Part shown: positions 47,915 through 60,546 of the stretch, piece by piece
Position numbering within the stretch: the stretch's first letter is position 1
Layout of the letters: the number at the start of each line of letters is the position of its first letter
Assembly (NCBI GenBank): GCA_019009955.1
Contig: CM032228.1
Span: 102,466,001-102,530,000, forward strand
From: Riptortus pedestris
Taxonomy: Eukaryota > Arthropoda > Insecta > Hemiptera > Alydidae
Direction: 5' to 3'
Length of the DNA stretch: 64,000 bases
Program-made: the position numbers and the translations under genes
Notes under the pieces: generated by a model
Told to the model about the DNA's origin: nothing
The model's database searches: none
What the model saw: the letters and a program-made list of their open reading frames with translations, nothing else

Positions 47915-48255
47915 ATTCTCAGAGACGAACAGAAACAGGTGTTATAAGTGAGACCTGAAATGAAAAATCGAATTTCGTTTCTTATTAGCTTTTCAGCAAA
48001 CGTGTACATAACAATAGTTTGTTGTTTTTAATTTGTTATTTAAAGTAACTTTTGGTATGAGCACTTTTATCGTATAACTAAGTGTAAACAAGATATATAC
48101 TAAAACTTTTGACAGGAGCAAACAATACTATAGAGCACAATCGACTAAACGGAACAATTCCGGATTTGGGTTAGAAACAAATCCTCCTTGATTATAAGCT
48201 ATATGAACATTTTTACAACCGAACATGAGTACGGATTAAAAGGGAAGCAGTAAAC
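47915..48255 (+). repeat. Single diverged Helitron monomer
   Basis: Starts CAGAGACGAACAGAAACAGG, follows monomer order ('aaaaatcgaatttcgtttc', 'cataacaatagttt', 'gtaacttttgg', 'aaacaagatatatac') and runs directly into a HINE-A 5' end. No Helitron terminus remains. Confidence 0.6.
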
Positions 48256-48680
48256 GAAAAACTAAGCAGATTTCCCACGTGTTGCTATGACACACGTGAT
48301 CTCACGTCACCACATAATCACTTTTTATTTGAAAAAACCCGATGAGTAGAAGAGGGGGGGGGGTCGAGAGTTACCGAAGGCTCAAAACAAGAAAGTACGA
48401 ATAACTCGCTTAGTAATTGAGTCACGAAAAACTGCATAGAACAACAATTGTAGAGCATTAATAGTTTAACAAGATCGACTCTATAACATTTTACGACCCG
48501 ACTAATAATAAAGTCGATATTTGGAATTTTCTTACCCCCCCCCCCTAGCTAAACCCCCACGGCTCCTGGTCCGATTACTCCTAATCACAGATATGATCTT
48601 TAGTGTTGAATAAAACGATTAAATATCGAGATAGTATAGATTAAATGAACACTTTCGGGTACAGGAACGTTAAACTTCAA
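48256..48680 (+). mobile_element. HINE-A 5' two-thirds, first bases lost
   Basis: Begins at AACTAAGCAGATTTCCCACG, so it lacks the CGCAG hairpin. Body blocks run to 'aacgattaaatatcgag'. Poly-G and poly-C runs mark the C-rich regions. No (TA)n or 3' module. Confidence 0.6.
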
Positions 48681-48719
48681 TTGGTGACGCCATCGCACAA
48701 TGAATATGCAAGTATGTCG

Positions 48720-49035
48720 CATAATAAAGATCCTATGGAAACAATATTTGAAATTTATGCTTAGAATAAAGAGATTCATAATTGCTTATAGTTATTGGGA
48801 CATGAGTAGGAGTGGGGGTTTACTCAAGGCTGAAAACTAAAATTTCCAAATATCTCAGTTAATATTAATCTTAGAGAAAAAATACATATAACGACATTAT
48901 AGACTATTAAAATTACAATAAGATTAGTTCTATACATTTTTTGCGATCCAACGTATAATAACGGAGAAATTTCGAATTTTAAAAATTCTCCCACTGTCCG
49001 ATTTTAGCCGTTGAGAACCAATTGATCCTGTACTT
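48720..49035 (+). repeat. HINE-A middle part
   Basis: ATGAGTAGGAGTGGGGGTTT, 'ggctgaaaactaaaatttcc', 'gcgatccaacgtataataacgg' and 'gattttagccgttgag' in order. Tandem with the preceding copy in the same orientation. Confidence 0.6.
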
Positions 49036-49690
49036 TATTTTAATAAAATTAATTTTATTCTTCCTAATTGCAAGAGGGAGCAGTAGAATAATTGTAACAA
49101 GAGTTTATTCTGGTTGGGACAAGAGAGACAGAGTGAGGGTGGAGGCTCGTGATCTGCAAGCCTGTAGATAGTACCGGGTCGTGGCTTTCAGCTTTCGTAA
49201 CAGCTCAAGCAAAAGGTCACTCCATCCAACCAATAAACCAATGGTTCAGGTCTCAAGCACCTCGACTCAGCACCCATAAACACACTTGTTACTTTCTCCC
49301 ACTTAACTCGTGTAAAATAACTGAACAAAAGGCTTTTCTAATGGGTAACTAATTTCTTGGGCAATTGCTGGTTACTTTTTATATTGCTGAAAATGCATTA
49401 TTATCGGACCGTGATCTGAGAATTGTAAATGCTGATTTATAGTAAAGAGTTGACTATGAGATTTCGTTTATTATCTTATAATCTTTCAACCTATTACTTT
49501 AACTATGTTAATTGGACGGATGAGAAACAGAGTAGTGCAAATCTGTATTTCTCTTAAAAAATACAAAAATAAAAATAACCTGCTTATAAGGTAAATTTAG
49601 TATTTAGGTTATTAGAAAATTTCAAGAAAGTTGCTATCCAGGGATCTCTGATTTGTCAATAGTGTCAAACGGAAAAGCTTAATTATTAAA
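49036..49690. other. No gene seen
   Basis: A short frame at 49149-49352 (+) has no recognisable content. Confidence 0.45.
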
Positions 49691-49950
49691 ACGTCCGTCC
49701 CGCAGGGGCTGCGTAAACTAAGCAGATTTCCCACATGTGTTAATGGCGGGGAAGGTGTACATCGGCTGAAAAGAAGGATATACGAATAACTCACCTAATA
49801 CTTGAGTTACGAAAAAATGCATAGAATAAATAACAACTATAGACACATCAATAGTTTGGAACAAGATTGCTTCTACAATATTTTAGGATCAAAGTCATAA
49901 TAGAGGAGATATTTTGAATTTTCGAATCCTCTCTAGACTATATAATATAT
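49691..49950 (+). mobile_element. HINE-A 5' part preceding Helitron H3
   Basis: CCGTCCCGCAGGGGCTGCGT and AAGCAGATTTCCCACATG, body to 'gagatattttgaattttcg', then the TA-rich start of the Helitron. Its 3' module may be the one at 52977-53093. Confidence 0.6.
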
Positions 49951-49967
49951 ATATATATATATATTTC

Positions 49968-51606
49968 AGTATATATATAAAATTGTAACCTCTGTCTGTA
50001 CATTGATTTTTTTCGCGAAATTTCACGATAACTTTTCGTTTCACATGTCATAGACACCATAACTGCATTTTGTTTCTTTGGTGTCTGTTTGTTTGTTTGT
50101 TTGTTTATTTGTTTGTTTGTTTGTTACCTTTTCACGCATAAACGGCTGAACCGAATTTTGTGAAACATGGTATTTATATTACTACTAACCCAACTTAGAC
50201 TTTAGGCTATATTAATATCCTCTGAGACGAACAGGAGTGGGGTTATAAGGAAGCCTGAAATTAAAAATAGCGATATTTCGTTTCCTATAGCTTTTTTCGG
50301 CAATTATGCACATAACAAAAGTTGTTTATTTTGTAATTTAGAGTAACTTTTGTTATACACTGTTTTCGTATACGGAATTATAAACGAGATATACGCTAAA
50401 AACTATAGCGGAGTCCACAATTTTATTTGGGACAAAAGACTCATCCGAAATAAATAGAACTCGGTACGTGAATTAGTACTAACGCTTTCAATATAATAAC
50501 CCATACTAACATTTCTAGGGACGGGCAGGAGTGGGGGTTATAAGGGAGGCCTGAAATTAAAAATAGCGATATTTTGTTTCCTATTGCATTTTCGGCAATT
50601 ATGCACATTACAAAAGTTGTTTAATTTGTTATTTAGAGTACCTTTTCTTATATACACTTTTGTCGTATACCTAAGTATAAAGGCGTTATACGCTAAAAAC
50701 TATAGCGGGAATCCACAATTTTATTTGGCACAAAAGACCCAACCGAAATAAATAAAACTCGGATGAGTATTAGCACGAACTCTTTCATTATAATAAGCCA
50801 TACTAACATTTCTAGGAACGGGCAGGAGTGGGGGTTGTAAGGGAGGTCTGAATTAATAATAGTGATTTCTTATTGCATTTCGTCAAATATGCACATAATA
50901 AAGTTGTTTATTTTGTTATTTATAGAGTAACTTTTGTGATATTCATTTTGTCTTTCAACAAAGTATAAACGAGATAATACACTATAAACTAAAGCAGGAA
51001 ATATGAAAATATGCAGGACAGTGAACCGAACTTACATAAAACTCAGTATGTCAATTAGTATTAATTCTTCCCAACGATTATAAGCTATAACACTGGGACG
51101 GGTAAATGTCATTGTGCAAAATAAAGCCTGAAATAAATATCGCGATACCATTCATTGTATTTGTTTTTCGACAAACATTTGGCACATAACAAAAGTTGTT
51201 TACTTAAGTTATTTAGATGAAACTTTTGTTTTATACATTTCTCCAGGAACAATGGAGCAAGTAATTTGCGTAGAAAGAACGAATAATCTTAATTCATTGC
51301 CATTTGAACTACGAGGTTCCCAACACTGAAAAATGCATAATTCAAATCTTTGTTTATATACATTTTGTCCTTAATAACTGAATATCTATGCATAATGCAC
51401 AAGATACGGGAAAAATCAAATTTGGAGGATAGTGAAGACTTACATAAAAAATTAATTTTATATTAACATAAATTTGCCATAAGATTTGTCCTATTCACTG
51501 TGATCTGACTTAAATGTCACGGGATTGTTTGCAAATTTTCAAAGCCTTGCCTAAACACCCTCCCACTTCAGTCTGCCTCAAAATAAAAGCCGGGTATCTA
51601 ATTGAG
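49968..51606 (+). mobile_element. Helitron H3, decayed 3' end
   Basis: 5' AAAATTGTAACCTCTGTCTG and (GTTT)n at 50089-50125, then monomers restarting near 50232, 50526 and 50822, then the unique 3' section. The terminus is worn: GCCGGGTATCTAATTGAG lacks the left hairpin arm and CTAG. Confidence 0.65.
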
Positions 51607-51647
51607 TTTGGTAACAATATATATATAAATTGCAATATAACAGACCA

Positions 51648-52915
51648 CATATATATATATATAAAATTGTAACCTTTGTCTGTACATTGATTTTTTTCAC
51701 GAAATTTCACGATAACTTTTCGTTTCACATGTCACAGACACCATAACTGCATTTTGTTTCTTTGGTGTCTGTTTGTTTGTTTATTTGTTACCTTTTCACG
51801 CATAAACGGATGAACCGAATTTTATGAAACTTGGTATGTACATTACTACTTTAGACTATATTAATTTTCTCTGAGACGAACAGGAGTGGGGGTTATAAGG
51901 AAGGCCTGAAATTAAAAACAGCGATGTTTCGTTTCGTATTGGTTTTTCGGTAAATATGCACTTAACAAAAGTTGTTTATTTTGTTATTTAGAGTAACTTT
52001 TGTTATATACACTTTCGCCGTATACCGAAGTGTAAATGTGTTATACGATAAAAATTATAGCGGGAGTCAACAATATTATTTGGCACAAAAGACTAAACCG
52101 AACGAATTAAAACTCGGTATGTGTATTAGCACTAACGCTTTCATTATAATAAGCCATACTAACATTTCTAGGGACGGGCAGGAGTGGGGGTTATAAGGGA
52201 GGCCTGAATTTAAAAATAGCGGTATTTCGTTTCATATTGGTTTTTCGGCAAATATGAACAGAACAAAAGTTGTTTATTTTGTTTTTTAGAGTAACTTTTG
52301 TTATATACACTTTTTCGTATGCCGAATTGTAAACGAGATATACGCTAAAACCTACAGCGGAAGTGAACAAATTTATTTGACACAAAAGACTCAACCGAAC
52401 TAAATAATACTCGGTATGTGTGCTAGCACAAACACCTTTATTATAATAAGCAATACTAACATTTCTAGGGACGGGTTGGATTGGGGATTGTAAGGGAGGC
52501 CTGAAATTAAAAATAGTGATATTTCGTTTCCTATTGGGGTTTCGGCAAATATGCACTTAACAAAAGTTGATTATTTTGTTATTCAGAGAAATTTCCTCAA
52601 AAATTCTTTTCAATATGAACTACCAGGTACCTCAGCTGGAAAAATTAATTCAAATTATAATATTTTGTCCTTAATAATTTAAATCTATGCATAAAGCACA
52701 GGAAACGGGAAATATGACAATATGGAGGACAGTGAAGTTTTACATTAAAAATTAATTTTATTATTTACAAATCCACAGAAACGACGGGTATTACCCCTGA
52801 ACACCGGGACGGGTAAATGTCAAAATATTGTGCAAAGTAAAGCCTTGCCAAAAAAAAATACCATCACCATTCAGCCTCAAATCAATTCCCGGGCGAAGCC
52901 GGGTATCTGAGCTAG
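51648..52915 (+). mobile_element. Helitron H4
   Basis: 5' AAAATTGTAACCTTTGTCTG, three monomers (near 51884, 52181 and 52480), the unique 3' section, then hairpin CCCGGGCGAAGCCGGG, TATCTGAG and CTAG at 52912-52915. It lies head-to-tail behind H3 with about 40 bp between. No coding. Confidence 0.75.
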
Positions 52916-52924
52916 TATATATAC

Positions 52925-52976
<52 letters not shown>
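52916..52976. repeat. (TA)n microsatellite between Helitron H4 and a HINE-A 3' module
   Basis: A TA run, one CG interruption, starting immediately after CTAG. Confidence 0.9.
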
Positions 52977-52982
<6 letters not shown>

Positions 52983-53093
52983 TAACGGACCTTATTTTCG
53001 TCATCTCCTGGTTCGGATCGATGGGCATTTGAGGACATTTTTCGAAGATTGTCTCATGAGCACAACCTCAATAGCTGATTTCCCTTATTGTTT
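52977..53093 (+). mobile_element. HINE-A 3' module
   Basis: TTTTTAACGGACCTTATTTT, 'gatcgatgggcatttgagg', CCTCAATAGCTGATTTCCCTT. It stops in mid-hairpin. Confidence 0.65.
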
Positions 53094-53600
53094 ATTCACT
53101 CTGATAGAGACATCCACCTATTATTGAAACAGTATATAGGACCAACCAATGCACATGCCATCTACCTTCCCTAAATTAGGGTTAGCTGTGGTCTTAATCA
53201 AAATCAATTTATTGGGCAACGTATCTTAGGCTTAAGTTAATTGCCCCTAGTGGGATCATCATCTACTCGTATCGTCCGAAGTAATCAGGGAATAAGTCTA
53301 GAGCTATAAGTTTATATTAATAAGTTCTACTCGTAGTCAGTTATCAGTCGAGGTACATCAGACCTACTCTTAAATGCTAACTCATTCTAGGTTTATCATT
53401 TTCAGCTCAGTAACAATAGCCTTATTATTTAGAAAAGCGTCCATTGGTTGCCCGAAAATTTTTACCGTTTTTGTCTCTGGATCTCATATAAGGCATTCCG
53501 CCTTTCCTTGATTAAATTTTATTCATTGCATAGTCTTAAGATTTATTTATTTTTATTGTATAGACAGAACAGACATAACATTTTCTTATTGTTATAATTA
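53094..53600. other. No gene seen
   Basis: Unassigned. The 3' end is T-rich and forms the polypyrimidine tract before the candidate exon at 53611. Confidence 0.45.
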
Positions 53601-53610
53601 TTATTTTTAG

Positions 53611-53969
53611 GTTTTGAGAAGTGGGTTGGAAAGAATGCTAAAAAACTTTGAAACAAGTAAAGAAGCTAAATGGATTATTCCAGGTGAAAGACTCTTTTCA
53701 TTAAAATCAGTGGTGGATAACATAAATATGTTTAAGGTGAGAAATGTTTAGATATTGAAGTTCCCTCTGACTATCGCAGGCAATAGACGAGTGAAAATTG
53801 GATCAAGACCATGAAAGAGTCTGTCATTCAAACTGTAAGTAGAAGTGGCAGTCAATATAAGTTTTCAATTTCCGCTGCTGAGAAACTGTCATTCAAGCAA
53901 AGAACTTCCAAACCAAGACATTTATCTTCCAGGAAATTTCTCAATGGAGTAGACGTTTTTTTAGTTTAA
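53611..53969 (+). CDS. Possible two-exon 3' end of a host gene, product unknown
   Basis: A 3' splice site (TATTATTTTTAG, 53599-53610) leads into 126 open bases (53611-53736): VLRSGLERMLKNFETSKEAK, then WIIPGERLFSLKSVVDNINM and FK, ending AAG|GTGAGA, a good donor. A 50-bp intron (53737-53786, pyrimidine-rich, ending CAATAG) would join in phase to 53787-53969: TSENWIKTMKESVIQT, VSRSGSQYKFSISAAEKLSF, then TAA. A strong donor (GTAAGT at 53835) could end the second exon early. Acidic/basic balance, Trp content and two compatible splice sites favour real coding. No domain is recognised. Chance or a retrocopy remnant cannot be excluded. Confidence 0.35.
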
Positions 53970-55920
53970 TAATATAAAAGCTTTTCTAAATATATATGAA
54001 GTATAAATCTACATAATTAAATATGCAAGATATTCTTGGTATAAATTGACGTATTTTAGTAATGAATGAACACTTAACAAATCATAATAGAATCATTTCT
54101 CTAGCATTGTTCCTGAGTGATCTATATTAAATTTGTTTTAGAAATATTAGTAAGTCTAAGAAATCTGTCTCAAACCTATTCCGTTTTAGAATTTATGTGC
54201 AACATTCATTGAATTTTTACTGAATAGTTCAGAAAATGTATTCATATTTTTAAACCATTTCTAAAAGCCAGAGCTCGTTATAGTTGCACAAGAAGCAGTT
54301 GCAAATAAATTATTCAAATGAATACTGTTTCTTTTTTACAGATTTCCCTTAAAAGAAATCAGCTATTGGTGGAAAATATTTTTGGTGCTATATACTTATA
54401 CCATTCAATCACAGGTAATTTATTTCTGCAAGGAACAAAGATAGGAAGGGTTATCCCAGGTAAATAATATCTTCAGTCGTCTACCAGTAATTTTGGAGCT
54501 TACAAATTCACAATTTTGGTATTTCTAGACAGTACTCAACCCATTTGGAGAGTTAAGATGGAACAAAACGAAAGTGCCTATTAATAGTAATCATAAACGA
54601 AGTTGCACAAATGCACGGCGGGCTCCCCGGAGTCTGCTCGTTACTAAGTTATAAAGTCTGGGACAGATGGACGGGCGAATGACTTAAAAAGAGCCTGAGA
54701 CAACGGACTCTAAAAATAGAGTTGAGCTTCTTTTAAAGAAATTTTACATTCGTGAAATGGCACAACTATAAAGTGATTCGGAGCTGGTGAGGCCCTGCAT
54801 AACGATGACTGCAGTGAGAAAGCAGGCTTGAGGGATTGTTCCCCTGACCTTTATCTGCCTGCAAGTGGAGGAATGCGATGATCAAGCAGATAGGTCTCCA
54901 GTTAGTCAAAGCTACTCCACCGGAATATTTTCAGCCGTAGGATATTATCTCAATCTCGGCAAGCTACATCTCCCATTCCTGCCAAACAGAAACCCCGTCA
55001 TATTCCATTCAAAACTTATTCATCATCATTGGTCACATTATAAATGCATATGCACTGCTAGTAGTAGGTCAAGTCGGTTTTTCCTGAGGACAACCACCGA
55101 AAATAATCTATTTATTTAGTAGCTAGGCTTAAACTTCAAAAATAATCTATTCACTCGGTGGTTTTACCAAAGAGTTAGTTGACCAGCAGTAGGACAATCC
55201 CGTTGCTTTACCCTAAGAAACTGCAAGGAAACCGTCTGCAATATATTCAAATACACCACTTTATTTTCATAGTAACACATCACAATAATTCATTCTTTAC
55301 ATATTCATACAATACAATAATTCATTCATTGGTTTACACATATAACTTTTTATCATATGTTAAATATACTTCTTATCATATGTTAATTACAATGTACTGA
55401 TATACCACACCGTCATTTCTGCCCGTTCATATTTTTAGGCAACATTGGAAGCAATTACCGAAAATAAATATTACATTATTTAACTTTGAGTAGGATTTAT
55501 TGTATTGCAGAGATAAGACTAATTTAAAATCATTGGATTCATTCTTAACTTTATAAATTGCAGTTACGTTATAGTTAAGGCAACTATGCCCGTAAAAATG
55601 AGTAGCTCAAATTCGCAAGATTATCTATCTCAGAAAAGGCTATACAAAATGCAACAATGGTCAATTTACATGAAATAATTCACAAAGAGAAGCTATCCTT
55701 CATGATACAGTCAATATTGTTGGCTCGCTATAATTATAATAAGTTTGTCATTAAAAAATGTCTGTGTTTCTCTTTCTATGGGATTGGCAAACGTAATTGC
55801 GAATTTTAATAGTAGGTGACTTTAATATTAGTATAGAACTCTCCTTGTCTCCAGTGATTTCATGTATTGCCGAGAGCCGCGACATTTGAACCACAACCAT
55901 ATCTTACTGAAGCCATATTA
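53970..55920. other. No gene confirmed
   Basis: Contains a HINE-A hairpin scrap (54339-54372, ACAGATTTCCCTTAAAAGAA). An 84-codon frame at 54865-55119 (+) has no recognisable domain. Confidence 0.4.
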
Positions 55921-55924
55921 AAAT

Positions 55925-56130
55925 AAAATAAATTCAATTAAAGATATAATTACTTATAAGATATAATTACTGCAATAATATAAGAATAAAAGGAAAACTA
56001 CTTCCAACTCCTTTAAAAATTAAAGATACAGGCATATCTAATGACAGAGGCCGTATGAAGGAAGTAATGGGAGATTTGGATGGCTTATGCTGGTCGAGTA
56101 GGTTGAATAGATATAGAGCAATGGATGATG
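55925..56130 (+). repeat. Diverged copy of the 57.4-58.4 kb repeat
   Basis: Shares AAAATAAATTCAATTAAAG, AAAGGAAAACTACTTCCAAC, and a block encoding MKEVMGDLDGL and RLNRYRA with the tandem units below. Similarity stops after the RYRA codons; the frame then continues with unrelated sequence to 56342. Most differences change the amino acid. Confidence 0.7.
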
Positions 56131-57425
56131 AGGCAGATGGTGAGAATGTCGAGATAGACGGGAGGCCAACCGTTATATGGTCGTATTCCTTTTCCCTAGT
56201 TCGCCGGTTCTACCACCAACCAGCCGTATCAAGTGTCCTACCACAACCATTCTCCGCCCTATACTATTTCAGCCGTATCAAAATTTATAAAGCTACCACG
56301 AATAGTGATTTCATAATTTGGATATATATTACTAATTGCTGACTGTTTACGGGATATCTGGAGGAACAATTCATGTGTAACACAATATACCCTTAGATTT
56401 GTAGAGAATATCGGTCAAATTTAAATCTAACTCCTTCACTACTAAAAGCTAAATGTGAACAATATTAAACATTACATTAATTCACTATCTTTTAACTCGT
56501 ACTTGGTTAAAAATATTTTTAATTTTATCGTAATATATGTTTCCAATGTTTCCAATATGTCTACCAAGTGTACTGATTCCATTTGAAATTATGGAGAATC
56601 ATATTGAATTGCTAAACCTTTCACAGGCTACTTATTACTATCTCTTGCCTTCTGTTGCCGATATTACCATTTTTATAAAATGCATTTCTTTAATAAAGTA
56701 ATTCACCTTATTTAATCAAAGTTAATCAATGAAAAATATTGAAATTAGTGAACTTATAGGAGTCCGCCACGTAAGTTACCAAACAAATAATTTGATCGCC
56801 TTTACTTGCATATAACTAATTGGAAAATGAAAGAGCAGCGCTATGGGAATCTAAAATAATTTTAAAAATACACTTTTAGTAGATTTCCCTCAAGGGAAAC
56901 CAGCTACTGAGGTTGCTCTCACGTTTTTACATAACTGATTTAGTGACTCCTATCGTGTATAGAACAACGTGCAGGAAATAACTTTTCAGAGTGAATATTT
57001 CTCCTGTTTTTATATCTTCAAACTAATTTTACAGGTCTTTAGGTGTACCTTATCTCTCATAAGTATAACAGCTAAACATTTTCAAGTGTTGAAGCCTGCT
57101 TTATTTATCATATTCCACACCTTTGCTAACGGCCACACGTGCTTTATCACCATTTTCTATTTTTCGTGTTCTGAAAAACAATTTATTCATTCGTCATAAA
57201 AGAGTGATAAACGACTCAGTGGCTCTCATTTAGTTGGGTTAATATTTTAGTGATTGAACGCCCATCGGTTTATATTATTTATATATGAAAAAATTATTTG
57301 TTTTTATCTCTGCATTTACCCTGAGCCAAATGAAAAAATGATAAGGAATAATAATATGTAATAATGATGGCTGTATGAATGTAATAATGATGACCTAGCT
57401 TTATCTTCCTGAACAAGCGATAAAA
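56131..57425. other. No gene confirmed
   Basis: Includes a HINE-A 3' hairpin scrap in reverse orientation at 56876-56930 (TAGTAGATTTCCCTCAAGGG) and a 76-codon frame at 56969-57199 (+) without a domain. Confidence 0.4.
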
Positions 57426-57664
57426 TATGAATATATTTTTGAATCTATTTCGTAACAAATAATACCTATTCAGGTGCTTCATCAATCACAGCTTTCAAAA
57501 ATTATTATAAGGATAAGTCATACTTAACACTTATATAAATATTGCACATAGTAGAAAAGTATTAAATAATAAATATTAAGCCAACAATAAACTAATCTAA
57601 AAATAATTAATAAAAATGTGATTCATGGCCTGACTGTATCTACCCAATTATCACGATAAAAAAA

Positions 57665-57916
57665 GTGTTCATTAACAAAATAAATTCAATTAAAGGATTA
57701 ATTACTCATAATAATATAAGAATAAAAGGAAAACTACTTCCAACTCCTTTAAAAATTATAGATATAGACATATCTAATGATGGAGGGAGTATGAAGGAGG
57801 TAATGGGAGATTTGGAGGGCTTAGGCTGGTCGAATAGGTTGAATAGATATAGAGCAAATATATCTCAGCGCAGATCAAATATGAATATATTTATGGACCT
57901 ATTTAATATCAAATAA
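57665..57916 (+). other. Open frame in tandem unit, unknown (copy 1)
   Basis: 83 codons including KGLITHNNIRIKGKLLPTPL, IDISNDGGSMKEVMGDLEGL, then a basic tail (RYRANISQRRSNMNIFMDLF) and stop. The start is at TTG; the first ATG is the Met of MKEV. No family is recognised. A GAG|GTAATG donor look-alike lies inside. It may be a degenerate exon or a piece of a mobile-element ORF. Confidence 0.25.
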
Positions 57917-58118
57917 TACCTTTTCAGGTACTTCATCAATCACAGCTTTCATAAATTATTATAAGGATAAGTCATACTTAACACTTATATAAATATTGCA
58001 CATAGTAGAAAAGTATTAAATAATAAATATTAAGCCAACAATAAACTAATCTAAAAATAATTAATAAAAATGTGATTCATGGCCTGACTGTATCTACCCA
58101 ATTAACACGATAAAAAAA

Positions 58119-58370
58119 GTGTTCATTAACAAAATAAATTCAATTAAAGGATTAATTACTCATAATAACATAAGAATAAAAGGAAAACTACTTCCAACTC
58201 CTTTAAAAATTGTAGATATAGACATATCTAATGATGGAGGGAGTATGAAGGAGGTAATGGGAGATTTGGATGGCTTAGGCTGGTCGAATAGGTTGAATAG
58301 ATATAGAGCACATATATCTCAGCGCAGATCAAATATGAATATATTTATGGACCTATTTAATATCAAATAA
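58119..58370 (+). other. Open frame in tandem unit, unknown (copy 2)
   Basis: Same frame as copy 1 with three visible amino-acid changes (Ile to Val, Glu to Asp, Asn to His) and no stop. With most changes altering the protein, I see no evidence of purifying selection. Confidence 0.25.
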
Positions 58371-58506
58371 TACCTCTTCAGGTACTTCATCAATCACAGC
58401 TTTCATAAATTATTAAAATGACTCGAATCAACTCTGTAAATCAGTTAATTCCCTTCATGAAAGCTAATGTCTATTTGGAAAGTGCTGACAAAGGTCTATT
58501 GGTATA

Positions 58507-58630
58507 TTAGCAGATTTCCCTTAAGGGAAATCAGCTATTGACGTTGTACTCATGACGCGATTTTCGAAATTTTTCTTCAAATGTCCTTCGATCCTACCTA
58601 GTAGATGACGAAAATGAGGTCCGTTCAAAA

Positions 58631-58690
<60 letters not shown>

Positions 58691-59158
58691 CTATATATAT
58701 ATATGTCTGTTACCGCTCTAGCGGTCACAATTTTTGTTTGATCGTTACCAAACTTGATATTTAGTCATTTTATGTAAAAAGAAAGATCATGTTCGTTAAC
58801 GGCTGAAATCGGACACTGGTCCTCCCACTGGGGAGGGGGGGTTTAGAGGGGAGGATTTTCGAAAATTCGAAATATCTCCGTTACTACACGTCGGATCGAA
58901 ACATTGTACAGAATCAATCTCAATCTCAATTTCAAATTAAATTTACTATAAATATTGTTATATACATTTATTCTCTATCTTGAATATTAACCGAGATATT
59001 TGCATTTTTATTAAATCTTGGCGGTTAACGGACGAGTGACTTTCCCGCCAAAAGCTAGTTCGGCCGTTTCCTTAACTACTCAGCTCTCTTGAAATGTCTC
59101 TATTGTAAAATCACGTGGAAAAACCTGCTTAGTTTACGCAGCCTCTGCGTGACGGACT
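58507..59158 (-). mobile_element. HINE-A, full-length copy
   Basis: Plus-strand TTAGCAGATTTCCCTTAAGG begins the inverted 3' hairpin, then the 3' module, (TA)n at 58633-58686, 'tgtctgttaccgctctagcggtc', all body blocks, and the 5' end (AAACCTGCTTAGTTTACGCA, GCCTCTGCGTGACGGAC). One of the best-preserved copies. Confidence 0.75.
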
Positions 59159-59159
59159 T

Positions 59160-59740
59160 TTTTTTTCCAGATCCACCTGTTATAGCCGAGTGTACTATGA
59201 CAATCATGTATACAGAACGTTTGTACTGCACGTTGCTCAATGGGTTTCAATTTCAGGGGGAAGAGACATTGGCCGTTTGCCACAGTTGTTTCCGCTAGTT
59301 CCATGTATTTCAGTTAACTTACGAAATTAAAATACGACAATATAATTGTGACTTTCACAAACATGGTTAAGACGCACATATTTGTACTTGTTATTACTGA
59401 TAAAGTCTACTCTAAGCTACTAATGCTTACATGGAACGTATTATCTACAAGTTACCCCCCTCCCCCCCCCTGTCCATCTATTTCTACCCAGGTAATTTAA
59501 AGATTTCAATTGTTGAGTCAGTCAATAACATTCTATTCCTCACGGGCTAGCAGAACATATTCTGTAATTTATTTACATTATTTTAAATTATGTACATACC
59601 CTTAATATACATGGAAATATTTGAACAAATGGTATCTATAAATAAGAAGAAATCGATTGATTTCGTCATTATTTTAATAATTGAAGCTATGCTATTATTA
59701 TTTATTAACATCACTTTTTGGTAATATTGATAATCGGAAT
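59160..59740. other. No gene seen
   Basis: A run of C near 59455-59470, otherwise unassigned AT-rich sequence. Confidence 0.5.
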
Positions 59741-59895
59741 AGGTTATCTACAGGTTACCACCCTTTTCTAGCCAGGGTGGGATGACGGATTTTATGTAGT
59801 GAGTTCGTCACTAAATAAATTCCTTTTTACCCAGGCGGGGAATCGAACTCGCCACTCTAGATTTGCCATGTGAGCGGTCTATAAGTGGATAGTCT
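59741..59895 (-). repeat. tRNA-derived SINE, best-preserved copy
   Basis: The reverse complement gives a good pol III B box (GAGTTCGATTCCCCGCC), then 'ggaatttatttagtgacgaa' and CACCCTGGCTAGAAAAGGGT, GGTAACCTGTAGATAACC. The A box is unclear. This copy anchors the family found at 13.2, 13.5, 16.4, 32.1, 43.6 and 63.1 kb. Confidence 0.7.
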
Positions 59896-59899
59896 GTTT

Positions 59900-60437
<538 letters not shown>

Positions 60438-60546
60438 TTTTGAACGGACCTCAGTTTTGTCATCCCCTTAAGGCTGTCACAACTTGCTAAGTACCATAGA
60501 GCAATTCAACTTTAGTTTTCACCTCCAGAAATTGAATTTTTAATTA

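Larger units (their letters stand above)
57427..58415 (+). repeat. Tandem repeat, 454-bp period, about 2.2 units
   Basis: 57665 and 58119 start near-identical segments exactly 454 bp apart, and the partial first unit begins near 57427. Units differ at only a few positions, so the duplication is recent compared with the copy at 55925. Confidence 0.9.
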
